Below the pieces are notes generated by a model, which ran no database searches, was not told the origin of the DNA, and was given only the letters and a program-made list of their open reading frames with translations. Source: Chromatiales bacterium (lineage in GTDB: Bacteria > Pseudomonadota > Gammaproteobacteria > Steroidobacterales > GCA-2729495). From it: a stretch of 64,000 bases of DNA. Shown piece by piece: positions 43,313-51,892 of this stretch (position 1 is its first letter; the number at the start of each line of letters is the position of its first letter). Position numbers and translations under genes: made by a program. The stretch is taken from NCBI GenBank assembly GCA_020351875.1, contig CP070671.1, positions 1,501,658 to 1,565,657 of the forward strand, in the 5' to 3' direction.

Positions 43313-44137
43313 CTAAGCGCTGGCGCTTCCATGCTGGTACACGTGCACGTCGCGTTGCGGGTACGGGATCGCGATGCCTTCCTGGTCGAAGCGCTTCTTG
43401 ATCTGCTCTGTCAGATCGAAGTACACGCCCCAGTAGTCCGCCGCATTGACCCACGGCCGCACGACGAAGTTCACGCTGCTGTCGGCCAGCTCCGACACCG
43501 CGATGGTCGGCGCCGGGTCCTGCAGCACCCGCTCGTCACCGGTCACCATCTCCTTCAGTACCCGGTGCACTTTGTCGAGGTCATCGTCGTAGCCGCAGCC
43601 GGCCACCAGGTCAACGCGTCGAGTGTCCTTTGCCGAGTAGTTGACGATCTCCGCAGCCATGATCTGGCTGTTCGGTACGATGATCTTCTTGTTGTCCGGA
43701 GATTTGAGCACCGTGGTGAAGATCTGCACTTCCTCCACAGTGCCGGACACACCGCCAGCCTCGATGTAGTCACCGACCTTGTAGGGTCGGAAGGCAACGA
43801 TCAGCACGCCAGCGGCAAAATTCGACAAAGAGCCCTGCAGGGCCAGGCCGACGGCCAGGCCGGCGGCACCGAGCACGGCCAGCAGCGACGTGGTCTGGAT
43901 GCCCAGTTGGTTGATCGTGGCAATCACGACCACGACCATCAGCACCGCGTAAAGCAGGTTGCACAGGAAGCGCTCCAGCGTGTCCTCCATGTCCGTGCGG
44001 GCCATGATCTTGCGGACCGCGTTCGTGACCAGCTTCGCGGCCAGGCGGCCGAAAAAGAAAATCAGCAGAGCCAGGACAACATTGATCCCGAACTGCTCCA
44101 GCAGCTCGAAACTGATGCCGGATAGATCGATAGGCAT
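43313..44137 (-). CDS. mscS: MscS-type mechanosensitive channel
   Basis: 274 residues from ATG 44137, close to E. coli MscS (286). Three membrane helices occupy about 15-35, 60-80 and 85-110; the pore helix 'LLAVLGAAGLAVGLALQGSLSNFAAGVLIV' is strongly conserved. The cytoplasmic vestibule begins with FRPYKVGDYIEAGGVSGTVEEV and ends in 'GIAIPYPQRDVHVYQ'. It opens under hypo-osmotic tension. An extension to 44269 is open but reaches the divergent aldo-keto reductase start. Confidence 0.93.
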   Translation of the reverse strand: MPIDLSGISFELLEQFGINVVLALLIFFFGRLAAKLVTNAVRKIMARTDMEDTLERFLCNLLYAVLMVVVVIATINQLGIQTTSLLAVLGAAGLAVGLALQGSLSNFAAGVLIVAFRPYKVGDYIEAGGVSGTVEEVQIFTTVLKSPDNKKIIVPNSQIMAAEIVNYSAKDTRRVDLVAGCGYDDDLDKVHRVLKEMVTGDERVLQDPAPTIAVSELADSSVNFVVRPWVNAADYWGVYFDLTEQIKKRFDQEGIAIPYPQRDVHVYQHGSASA

Positions 44138-44249
44138 GGTTAGACCCCTTGGTATCGCCTTGTTATTCTGCTTCTCCCCTGGAAGCGTGGGCAGATTCTG
44201 CTGCAGCCGCAACGGGGACGCAATAACAGCAATAAACACCGGGCCCATG

Positions 44250-44267
44250 GCCTGGTGGAGGCCAGGC
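44250..44267 (+). promoter_or_regulatory. Ribosome binding site in the loop of a small hairpin
   Basis: GCCTGG (44250-44255) and CCAGGC (44262-44267) are exact complements with the loop TGGAGG, which is the Shine-Dalgarno of the gene starting at 44269. The stem ends one base before the ATG, so folding would modulate initiation. Confidence 0.6.
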
Positions 44268-44268
44268 A

Positions 44269-45318
44269 ATGCGATATCTGCAACTTGGACACAGCGGTCT
44301 CAAAGTGGCCGAACTCTGTCTCGGGACCATGACCTTCGGCGAGGAACTCGGGATTGGTGCCGACGAGGGGGAGTGCAGAAAAGTCTTCGATGCCTACGTG
44401 GAGGCCGGCGGGAACTGCTTCGATACCGCCAACATCTACAACCGGGGTACCAGCGAGCGGATGCTTGGCAAGTTCGTTGGCGAGGACCGTGATCGTTACG
44501 TCGTTGCCACCAAGTACACGCTCAGCACCCGCCCCGATGATCCTAATGCGGGTGGCAGTCATCGCAAGAACCTGGTCTGTTCCCTGGAAGACAGTTTGCG
44601 GCGACTGGATACCGACTACGTGGACCTGTACTGGATCCATGGCTGGGATCGCCGGACACCGGTCGGGGAGGTGATGCGCGCGCTGGACGACCAGGTTCGC
44701 CTGGGCAAAGTGCTGCATATTGGCGTCAGTAATGCGCCGGCCTGGTGGGTAGCGACTGCGAACACGCTGGCTGCGGAACGCGGCCTGACCACGTTCACGG
44801 CCTTGCAACTGCACTACAACCTGCTGGAGCGATCGATCGAGGCCGATTTCCCGGCGCTCGCTGCCAGTCAACACATGGCCATCACCTCGTGGAGCCCGCT
44901 GGCAGGCGGGCTGCTGACCGGCAAATTCGACCCGGGTAGTGACCCGACGGGGCGCGCAGGCGCACGGCTGGCCGAAAGCCCGATGCGCGCGCGCACGATG
45001 ACCGACGTGAACCAGGAGGCAGCGGCGGGGCTCAGTGAAATTGCGGGTGGACTCGGCTACAGCCCGGCCCAGGTTGCCCTGGCCTGGCAGTTGCGGCACA
45101 GGGAGGCACCAGTGATCCCGATTATCGGTGCACGGAAACTGGCGCAGCTCGAGGAGAATCTGGGCGCCACGGCACTGACCCTGGAGTCTGACACCGTCGA
45201 GCGCCTGAACGCGTTGAAGCCGCCGCCTCCGACCTACCCAAAGAGCCTGCTCGACGGCGAGTTCTTCCGGGTCATGATGTGGGGTCAGCACGAGGCTGAC
45301 CTGGCGGGCACGGGTTGA
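44269..45318 (+). CDS. Aldo/keto reductase (YajO/Gfo-like AKR)
   Basis: 349 residues forming an NADPH-dependent TIM barrel. The catalytic tetrad is visible in NCFDTANIYNRGTSE near 48-62 (Asp, Tyr), VVATKYTLS near 78 (Lys) and LYWIHGWD near 119 (His). The C-terminal part has VIPIIGARKLAQLEENLGA, the cofactor-phosphate segment. It reduces aldehydes or ketones of unknown identity. The SDR gene downstream overlaps its stop (TGATG), so they share a transcript. Confidence 0.9.
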   Translation: MRYLQLGHSGLKVAELCLGTMTFGEELGIGADEGECRKVFDAYVEAGGNCFDTANIYNRGTSERMLGKFVGEDRDRYVVATKYTLSTRPDDPNAGGSHRKNLVCSLEDSLRRLDTDYVDLYWIHGWDRRTPVGEVMRALDDQVRLGKVLHIGVSNAPAWWVATANTLAAERGLTTFTALQLHYNLLERSIEADFPALAASQHMAITSWSPLAGGLLTGKFDPGSDPTGRAGARLAESPMRARTMTDVNQEAAAGLSEIAGGLGYSPAQVALAWQLRHREAPVIPIIGARKLAQLEENLGATALTLESDTVERLNALKPPPPTYPKSLLDGEFFRVMMWGQHEADLAGTG

Positions 45319-46040
45319 TGCGGTCGCACGTGCCCACCGTACTGATTACCGGCGCGAACCGCGGTATCGGCCTTGAGCATGCCCGGGCATATGCCGCGCA
45401 GGGCTGGCGCGTGCTCGCCTGTGCCCGCGACCCGGCGCGGTCCCAGGCCCTCGTTGAACTCCAGCGGTCTTATCCGGAACAAATCGAGCCAATGGCGCTG
45501 GATGTCACGGATCATGCGGCAGTCGACGCACTCGCATCTGAACTCAACGACGAGACCATCGACGTACTGCTGAACAATGCCGGGACCTTCGGTCCCCAGG
45601 GCTTTCCTGACGGTATGGCCTACCAGGGTCTCGAACAAATGGACTACGAAATCTGGCGGCAGATTCTCGAAGTCAATTTGCTGTCGCCGTTCAAGGTGGC
45701 GGTGGCCTTCCACGACCATCTGGCCCGTGCAGAACGTCCGCTGCTGGTGATGATGACCAGTGACCTGGGATCTATCGCGCAAAACACGCAGGGCAAGTCC
45801 TATGCCTACCGCACCAGCAAAGCGGGGCTAAACATGGTCACGCGCGGCATTGCCCAGGAATGGCCGGACATTATCGTGATTGCGATGGCGCCCGGCTGGT
45901 GCAAGACCGACCTCGGTGGCGACATTGCGCACATCGAGACCAAAGACAGCGTGCGCGAACAACAGCGGACATTCGCACGCGTGACGCTGGAGGAGTCGGG
46001 TCGGGTACTCGACCGCTTTGGTGCCGTCGTAGCCTGGTAA
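45318..46040 (+). CDS. Short-chain dehydrogenase/reductase
   Basis: 240 residues from ATG 45318. TVLITGANRGIGLEHARAYA near 7-26 is the cofactor-binding TGxxxGIG, LLNNAGTFG near 88 the NNAG motif, and YAYRTSKAGLNM near 162 the catalytic YxxxK. The preceding MTSDLGSIAQ supplies the Ser. It is a classical SDR acting on an alcohol or ketone; the pairing with the aldo-keto reductase suggests two reduction steps in one pathway. TTG 45315 is an alternative start three bases upstream. Confidence 0.88.
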   Translation: MRSHVPTVLITGANRGIGLEHARAYAAQGWRVLACARDPARSQALVELQRSYPEQIEPMALDVTDHAAVDALASELNDETIDVLLNNAGTFGPQGFPDGMAYQGLEQMDYEIWRQILEVNLLSPFKVAVAFHDHLARAERPLLVMMTSDLGSIAQNTQGKSYAYRTSKAGLNMVTRGIAQEWPDIIVIAMAPGWCKTDLGGDIAHIETKDSVREQQRTFARVTLEESGRVLDRFGAVVAW

Positions 46041-46200
46041 ACACTATGGCTTGACGGGAGTCAGTCGCATAGCAGGATAATGGCCTTACCTGATACCGCC
46101 TGACTGGCCGCTTCCGACCCAAAGGGGACCCTTGCGACGCAGCGGACAGGAGTTGAAACCTGACAGCTTGGATGCTAAGTGGCTGCCTGATTGGTGGGCA

Positions 46201-46620
46201 CTATCCGAAGGCGGCGTCGGTCAGGATGTCTCGCACGATGAGGGTTCCCAGTTCTACCAGCAGAACCTTACCCGCCACGACAACTCGGTCGTAGCCTGTC
46301 GGTGGTTCGGGCAGCTTCCGTTGCAAGTCATAGGGTAGCGTCCGCTTCGCGATTCCAGGGGGAAGGGGTTTGCCCCGCTTCAGGTTCTTGGCAATACCCG
46401 GTGGGAGTCCCTTGTGTTTACCGTTCTTAGTACCGCTATATCCATTAGCCTCGTAGTATGCGCGGATGATCTTTATCTCATTTTCCGTGAAGACTACTTC
46501 CACGCCAACGGTACCTGCCACGGGTGTTGGCTCCCGAGGCGGATAGTTACCGTTAGATGCTGAATCGATGCTGCTGCAGCCCCACAGCAGGGAGATTAAC
46601 GACAGTAAGAAGACACGCAT
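46201..46620 (-). CDS. CigR/RcnB-like lipoprotein
   Basis: 139 residues from ATG 46620. The signal peptide MRVFLLSLISLLWGC ends at a lipobox Cys, followed by a Pro-rich linker. The C-terminal part has two GxPPGIAKxLxRGKPLPPGIAK-type repeats and 'YDRVVVAGKVLLVELGTLIVRDILTD', as in CigR/RcnB-type periplasmic proteins (CigR is an anti-virulence inner-membrane protein of Salmonella). The local GC content is clearly lower (about 50-55%) than in the surroundings. The function here is unknown. Confidence 0.72.
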   Translation of the reverse strand: MRVFLLSLISLLWGCSSIDSASNGNYPPREPTPVAGTVGVEVVFTENEIKIIRAYYEANGYSGTKNGKHKGLPPGIAKNLKRGKPLPPGIAKRTLPYDLQRKLPEPPTGYDRVVVAGKVLLVELGTLIVRDILTDAAFG

Positions 46621-46731
46621 GGTTGGCCCAAATTTGCGACAGCACCAGCACTGTAAATCCCACCGCCGGTTAGCGAACGAGATATTGGTCACATTTCAGC
46701 GTGAGGCCGTGATGTCCGCTCGTACCTCCAA

Positions 46732-47679
46732 GTGGACGTCCAGCGCCTATCCGGGCTTAATCCCCGCTTGGATCCCAGCTATCGAACCGGAACCCCTTTG
46801 GTAATTGTGTACCGATGCTTGCGCAGCCAAGACTGCATGGAACGGGCGCTGGTTCTCGCCGCCATGGGTATCGATTACTTCGTGCAGCGCACTTGGTGGG
46901 GCTGGTGCCTGCTGGTTGAGGAGGGCGCTGAGAACGAGGCTCGTTTGCAGCTTGCGCTCTATGAGCAAGAGCAGCACGCGCCGCCCAGCTTGCCTGATAC
47001 GGCAACAACACGGGGCGGTATCGAGCTGGGCGTCTTCGCTTATTTCACTGTCCTAATGTCCATGTTCTACCTACAGGGCAATTATGGTTTCGGCATCGAC
47101 TGGACTTCCGCAGGCCGTGTGCATGTTGCTGCGATTCAAGATGGCGAATACTGGCGCACAATAACGGCGCTGACACTGCACCGAAACTTTTGGCATCTAT
47201 TAGGCAATCTGGCATTTGGCGCCATATTCGGCGTCATGCTCTCGCGCCAGCTAGGCCCAGGGTTGGCATGGCTCGCAATCCTCGTGGCGGGCGCTTGTGG
47301 TAACGGGATTAACGTCCTGATACAGCGCCCTGAACATATGTCCATTGGTACCTCGACCGCGGTATTCGCTGCGCTGGGTTTGTTGGCGGCGTGTTCATTC
47401 ATTTTCGGCCGCATTTACCGGGACACCTGGGCGCGCCGCTGGGCACCCATCGTTGGTGGTCTCTGGGTGCTCGCCTGGCTTGGGACCGGCGATGCGCAGA
47501 CGGATGTCGTTGCCCATCTTACTGGCTTTATCGCCGGCCTAATTCTGGGAACTTTGCTGGGCTGGGCCTCGAGACTGCGGAGAGGCGGCCCTGTTATGCA
47601 ATGGGCTGCTGGTTTGATCGTTTTCCTCGGCGTTGCTGGTTGTTGGGGCTGGGCGATATTAAACCGCACGCCGATCTAA
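46732..47679 (+). CDS. Rhomboid-family intramembrane serine protease
   Basis: 315 residues from GTG 46732; the exact start is uncertain. A cytoplasmic N-terminal region of about 90 residues (with CMERALVLAAMGIDYFVQR) precedes a six- to seven-helix rhomboid core: LHRNFWHLLGNLAFGAIFGVML near 148-169, the nucleophile in MSIGTSTAVFAALGLLA near 203 and catalytic His in DVVAHLTGFIAGLILGT near 250. It cleaves transmembrane segments of membrane proteins. It is divergent from the CigR-like gene in the same low-GC stretch. Confidence 0.85.
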   Translation: MDVQRLSGLNPRLDPSYRTGTPLVIVYRCLRSQDCMERALVLAAMGIDYFVQRTWWGWCLLVEEGAENEARLQLALYEQEQHAPPSLPDTATTRGGIELGVFAYFTVLMSMFYLQGNYGFGIDWTSAGRVHVAAIQDGEYWRTITALTLHRNFWHLLGNLAFGAIFGVMLSRQLGPGLAWLAILVAGACGNGINVLIQRPEHMSIGTSTAVFAALGLLAACSFIFGRIYRDTWARRWAPIVGGLWVLAWLGTGDAQTDVVAHLTGFIAGLILGTLLGWASRLRRGGPVMQWAAGLIVFLGVAGCWGWAILNRTPI

Positions 47680-47786
47680 CGTTTGCTTTTGGCCGCAAGC
47701 GTACATTCAGAGACTTCGCAAATGGGTTCAGGCATCCCAGGCGGGAGCGAACGCTGTGATCAGGCACTTTGCCTGCGGATCGGCTT

Positions 47787-48179
47787 CTAGCTCGAACTGA
47801 ACGCTGCCCATATCGCCCCGCCAAGCCCGCCGAGCAACATGATCGTGGTGGGTAATACGGTGAGCCCGAAGCCGGGGCCGCGCTTCGCGGGATCTGCGAT
47901 GTAGGCACGAAAGTAGACAACGCGGCCAACGATGAACACGAGCCCGAGTACCGCGGCTGTCGGTGCGTTTACGTAGTACGCGAAGAGCAATATGGCGGGA
48001 ATGAATTGCACCAGCTGCTCCATCGTGTTGTAGTGCACCCGGTAGTAGCGCTCGAAGATCTCGTGTCCGGTGATGGCTGGCGCGGGGATCTCGTACTGAA
48101 TCCGCGCGCGACCAACCAGGATCCCGTAGACCATGAACTGGATGAGCGCGAGCGCAATGACTGCGTGAACGAATGCCAT
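47787..48179 (-). CDS. MAPEG-family membrane protein
   Basis: 130 residues with four hydrophobic helices (about 4-22, 55-75, 76-95, 105-128). The MAPEG pattern 'ERYYRVHYNTMEQLVQFIPAIL' near 43 (R-x3-N-x2-E) is conserved and would contribute to glutathione binding. Family members conjugate or reduce lipophilic compounds with glutathione. It follows the aldehyde dehydrogenase on the opposite side of a 69-bp gap, on the same strand, and may be cotranscribed. Confidence 0.82.
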   Translation of the reverse strand: MAFVHAVIALALIQFMVYGILVGRARIQYEIPAPAITGHEIFERYYRVHYNTMEQLVQFIPAILLFAYYVNAPTAAVLGLVFIVGRVVYFRAYIADPAKRGPGFGLTVLPTTIMLLGGLGGAIWAAFSSS

Positions 48180-48248
48180 TAATTGTCTCCGTGGATGCGG
48201 GTTGCCATGACGGCGGATCCCGGGGCCGGCCGGGGGTGCCCGCAGCTG

Positions 48249-49760
48249 TCAGAACAATACCGTGGTCGCCTTGGTCTTCAGATAGGGCTCGAGGCCTTCC
48301 ATGCCGAATTCCCGGCCCCAGCCAGACTGCTTGTTGCCACCGAAGGGTATCGCCGGATCTACCGCTGCGTGGCAGTTGATGCTGACCTGGCCCGAGTCGA
48401 TCAGGGCCGCCATCTTGTGCGCGACGGAAATATCCCTGGTCCACACGCTACCGGACAGGCCGTAATCGGTGTCGTTGGCTTCTGCCGCAATGTCTTCGAG
48501 GCTGTCGGAGTCGCTGAAGGCCTGCACACACAGCACCGGGCCGAAGATTTCCTCGCGGGCGATCTTCATGTCCATCTTGGTGCGCGCGAACACCGTGGGC
48601 TGCAGGAAGAAACCCTTGCCGGGCAGCGCTTCACCGCCGCACCGCAGTTCCGCGTCCGTTTGCTTGCCGGCCTCGATATAACTCAGGACCCGCTCGCGTT
48701 GCTGGCCGGAGATCAGTGGCCCGAGCATCGACGCCGGGTCCAGGCCTGGCCCGGGCTGCATCGCGCCCGCCATCTGGCAGATGCCGTCTACGATCGGTTC
48801 GAACACGTCTTCGTGCACGAACAGGCGCGTGCTCGCCATGCAGTTCTGGCCCTGCAGGAAGAACGCGCCCCGCACGGCGCCGGGTATCACGCTTTCCAGG
48901 TTGGCATCGGGGAACACAACGAACGGTGACTTGCCACCCAGCTCCAGCGTGACTTTCTTCAGGTTGCCGGCGGATGCACGAATAATCTCCTTGCCAACGG
49001 CAGTGGAACCCGTGAAGGAAATCTTGTTGACGCCGGGGTGTTCGGCCAGCGCAGCGCCGGCAGTCTGCCCATAACCCGGCACGACGTTGACCACGCCGGC
49101 CGGGATGCCGGCCTTTTCGGCCAGTTCGCCAAGGAGCAGTGCCGTGAGCGGTGTCAGCTCTGCGGGTTTCAGGACGATCGTGCAGCCCGTTGCCAGGGCC
49201 GGCGCGAGCTTCAGGATTGCCATCGCGAGCGGTGCGTTCCAGGGAATGATTGCGCCGACCACGCCCACCGGCTCGCGCTTCGTATACGTCAGTGTTTCCC
49301 CGTTACGCGCGTCCATCGGCGACACCGGGATGGTCATGCCGTGAATCTTCGTGACCCAGCCGGCGTAGTAGCGCAGGAACTCGGCGCCAAACTTCATAAT
49401 TGTGTATTCGGAGATCATCCGGGGCATGCCGTTTTCCAGCACCTCGACCTCGGCGATCAGCGGCAGGTTGCGCTCGATTTCATCCGCGTAGTTCAACATC
49501 AGCCTGGCGCGTTCGTAGGCTGTCATCGTGGACCAGTCACCCTTGAAGGCGGCCCGTGCAGCTGCTACGGCGCGATCGATGTCTTCGGGGCCGGCCCCGG
49601 CCACGGTGGCAATCTGCGCTTCCGTGGCGGGATCGTAGACCGCGATACTCTCGCCAGAGCTGGCCGGGACCCGCTCGCCGCCGATCAGCAGGTCATGCTG
49701 ACGCGCGAGGTAGGCCTGCGTATCGGGGGACGGGCTGAAACTCTCGGGGGCCGCGCTCAT
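48249..49760 (-). CDS. Aldehyde dehydrogenase (NAD(P)-dependent)
   Basis: 503 residues, full-length ALDH. 'PVGVVGAIIPWNAPLAMAILKLAPALATGCTIVLKPAE' near 160-197 is the cofactor region, 'FTGSTAVGKEI' near 248, VTLELGGKSPFVVFPDANLE near 270 the catalytic Glu, and FLQGQNCMASTRLFV near 304 the nucleophile Cys. C-terminal 'EEIFGPVLCVQAF' is conserved. It oxidises an aldehyde of unknown identity to the acid. It is divergent from the AhpD-like gene with an 8-bp inverted repeat between them. Confidence 0.92.
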   Translation of the reverse strand: MSAAPESFSPSPDTQAYLARQHDLLIGGERVPASSGESIAVYDPATEAQIATVAGAGPEDIDRAVAAARAAFKGDWSTMTAYERARLMLNYADEIERNLPLIAEVEVLENGMPRMISEYTIMKFGAEFLRYYAGWVTKIHGMTIPVSPMDARNGETLTYTKREPVGVVGAIIPWNAPLAMAILKLAPALATGCTIVLKPAELTPLTALLLGELAEKAGIPAGVVNVVPGYGQTAGAALAEHPGVNKISFTGSTAVGKEIIRASAGNLKKVTLELGGKSPFVVFPDANLESVIPGAVRGAFFLQGQNCMASTRLFVHEDVFEPIVDGICQMAGAMQPGPGLDPASMLGPLISGQQRERVLSYIEAGKQTDAELRCGGEALPGKGFFLQPTVFARTKMDMKIAREEIFGPVLCVQAFSDSDSLEDIAAEANDTDYGLSGSVWTRDISVAHKMAALIDSGQVSINCHAAVDPAIPFGGNKQSGWGREFGMEGLEPYLKTKATTVLF

Positions 49761-49791
49761 GTTGGTTCCTCGCGCTCAAAAGGGTCAGAAT

Positions 49792-49813
49792 ATCGCCCCG
49801 TCAGAGGGGCGAT
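49792..49813. repeat. Inverted repeat in the ALDH/AhpD-like divergent region
   Basis: ATCGCCCC (49792-49799) and GGGGCGAT (49806-49813) are exact reverse complements separated by 6 nt, 32 bp upstream of the aldehyde dehydrogenase ATG. Symmetry and position suit a dimeric repressor site; no T-tract follows, so a terminator is unlikely. Confidence 0.65.
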
Positions 49814-49918
49814 CAAGGCGGGAGCGCCTGCAGGCCACGTGTAGGTGGCAGGTAATCCCATGCCAGCTGGCCGGACTCGTCCCGGGCCCCGATAACCGTC
49901 TTGACCGAGGACTCACCG

Positions 49919-50527
49919 ATGACCCGGATTGCGCCGTTGCCCCCCGACCAGGTCCCGACGGAAGTCCGCCCAGTGCTCGAATTTGCCGAGCAGACCATGG
50001 GCTTCACGCCGAATGACGTGCTGACGATGGCCCACTGGCCGGAACTGCTGCAGGCCATGCTGCCGATGGTGGGGGTGATATTTTCGCCCGGCGCCGCGAC
50101 GATGGAGCTGAAACGCTTGGTGGCGACCATTGCGAGTGCCGCGGCCGGTTGCCAGTATTGCGTGGCGCACAACGCGCTCGGTCTGCAACAGGAAGGTGTC
50201 GCGGCCGACAAGCAGGCAGCGATCTGGCAATTCGATACGCATGCAGCGTTCTCGGAGGCCGAGCGTGCCGCCCTGAATTACGCGCGCGGTGCCGCGCAAA
50301 CGCCGTCCGCGGTCACGGACGTCGACTTCGACCGATTGAAGGCGCACTTCAACGATCAGCAAATTCTCGAACTGACCGCGGTGATCGCATTATTCGGTTT
50401 CCTGAACCGCTGGAATGCGAGCCTCGGCACGACGCTGGAAACGCTGCCCCTGGAATTTGCTGAAGACCGGCTCAGTGGAACGGGCTGGTCACCGGGCGTT
50501 CACCGCCCCGGCGCCGGCGAGCCCTGA
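49919..50527 (+). CDS. Carboxymuconolactone decarboxylase/AhpD-like protein
   Basis: 202 residues from ATG 49919. The motif AAGCQYCVAHNALGLQQEG near 83 gives the CxxCxxxH site of AhpD-type peroxidase-related proteins, surrounded by an all-helical fold ('LVATIASAAAGCQYC'). It may use the Cys pair in peroxide or thiol chemistry. GAGG lies about 9 nt before this ATG; a TTG at 49901 is an alternative. The MFS gene downstream may share its transcript. Confidence 0.8.
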   Translation: MTRIAPLPPDQVPTEVRPVLEFAEQTMGFTPNDVLTMAHWPELLQAMLPMVGVIFSPGAATMELKRLVATIASAAAGCQYCVAHNALGLQQEGVAADKQAAIWQFDTHAAFSEAERAALNYARGAAQTPSAVTDVDFDRLKAHFNDQQILELTAVIALFGFLNRWNASLGTTLETLPLEFAEDRLSGTGWSPGVHRPGAGEP

Positions 50528-50600
50528 AGTCCGGTATGGCGTTAAGCGACAACGGTGCGCAGTCCGGCGCCTGGCCCAACGCGCCGGAGTGCCTGGCGTG

Positions 50601-51857
50601 ATGCTGGGTGTGCGCTGGCAAATCGCGATCCTGCTGTGCCTGATCACCACGGTGAACTACGTCGACCGCCAGGCCTTCGCGGTCGCGGCGCCGGTGATCA
50701 CCGCCGAGTTCGCCATCGACAACACGCAGTTCGGCCTGATCGTGTCCGGCTTCCTGTTCGCGTATGCACTGGGGCACCTGTTCGCCGGCCCGGTGATCGA
50801 CCGCCTGGGGACGAAGCGTGCCTTCAGCATCGCGGTGGTCGCGTGGAGCCTGGCCGGCATGCTGTGCGCCGCGGGCCGCGGCTTCTGGAGTTTCTTTGGT
50901 CTGCGTGCCTTGCTGGGCGTGGCCGAGGCGGCGAATTTTCCGGCTGCCCTGAAGTCCGTGGCCGAATGGTTCCCGGCCCGGGAACGCAGTTTCGCGACCG
51001 GCATCGTCGCACTGGGGCCGGGGCTGGGCGCGCTGATTTCGCCACCGTTGCTGGGTTACCTGATCATCACTTTCGGCTGGCAGTGGGCGTTCATCGTGCC
51101 CGGTGCCGCCGGCTTCCTGTGGTTGTGGATCTGGCAGCGTTTCTACCACCGCCCGGAAAATCACCCGCGCCTGGGCGACGACGAGCGGGCCCTGATCCGC
51201 GCCGGCCAGGACCCGGTGCAGCCCGGCGACGGTGGCCCGCGGCGCACCATCCTGGAACTGCTGCAGCGGCGGGCAATGTGGGGCCTGATGCTGAGCCGTT
51301 TCGTGAACGACGGCGGCTTCTATTTCTATATCTCGTGGTTGCCGCTGTACCTGGCGCAGGCCCGCGGTTTCGACCTGAAGCAGATCGCGATCTTTGCCTG
51401 GATCCCGTTCCTGGCTGCTGACCTCGGCAGCCTGGCGGGCGGGTGGCTCGGCACGCGCCTGATCAACGGGGGCATGAGCCTGGACCGGTCGCGCAAGTTC
51501 ATGATCTGGGGCGGTGCGCTGCTGGTGCTGATGACCTTGCCGGCGGTAGGCGTCGACTCGCCCTACCTGGCGCTCGCGCTGATAGCACTGGCGATGTTCG
51601 CCATCCAGGCCAAGGCCGCCAACCTGTTCGCGCTGCCCGCCGACCTGTTTCCGGCGCGGGAAGTCGGCACCACCTGGGGCCTGTTCGGCGCGGTGGGGGC
51701 TTTCGGCGGCATGGCCTTCAATGCGGCGGCGGGCTGGGTGACGGACGTGGCGGGCTTTGCCCCGGTGTTCGTCGCCGTTGGGGCCACGCAGCTCCTGTCT
51801 GCGGTGTTCGTGAGCGTGTTGATACCGCGCGTCGAGATGCAGAAAAATAGTTTTTAG
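50601..51857 (+). CDS. MFS transporter (ACS-like)
   Basis: 418 residues from ATG 50601. Twelve membrane helices are expected. NYVDRQAFAVAAPVITAEF near 18-36 and 'GPVIDRLGTKRAFSIAVVAWSLAG' near 63 match the anion:cation symporter subgroup, whose members import sugar acids, glucarate or similar anions. 'GVAEAANFPAALKSVAEWFPARERSFATGI' near 105 is characteristic. Substrate unknown. An open frame from 50415 runs into the preceding gene and is not used. Confidence 0.88.
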   Translation: MLGVRWQIAILLCLITTVNYVDRQAFAVAAPVITAEFAIDNTQFGLIVSGFLFAYALGHLFAGPVIDRLGTKRAFSIAVVAWSLAGMLCAAGRGFWSFFGLRALLGVAEAANFPAALKSVAEWFPARERSFATGIVALGPGLGALISPPLLGYLIITFGWQWAFIVPGAAGFLWLWIWQRFYHRPENHPRLGDDERALIRAGQDPVQPGDGGPRRTILELLQRRAMWGLMLSRFVNDGGFYFYISWLPLYLAQARGFDLKQIAIFAWIPFLAADLGSLAGGWLGTRLINGGMSLDRSRKFMIWGGALLVLMTLPAVGVDSPYLALALIALAMFAIQAKAANLFALPADLFPAREVGTTWGLFGAVGAFGGMAFNAAAGWVTDVAGFAPVFVAVGATQLLSAVFVSVLIPRVEMQKNSF

Positions 51858-51892
51858 AGACATGATGTTAGGAACGTTTTCTAAACTCGTTT

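Noticed and set aside
46132-46338. Small rightward frame of 68 codons before the CigR-like gene
   Set aside because: It overlaps the 3' part of the CigR-like lipoprotein gene on the other strand and shows no ribosome binding site or family resemblance.
50472-51863. Leftward 463-codon open frame opposite the MFS gene
   Set aside because: Antisense to a carrier with clear MFS motifs; the composition is Gln/His/Arg-rich and resembles no protein family.
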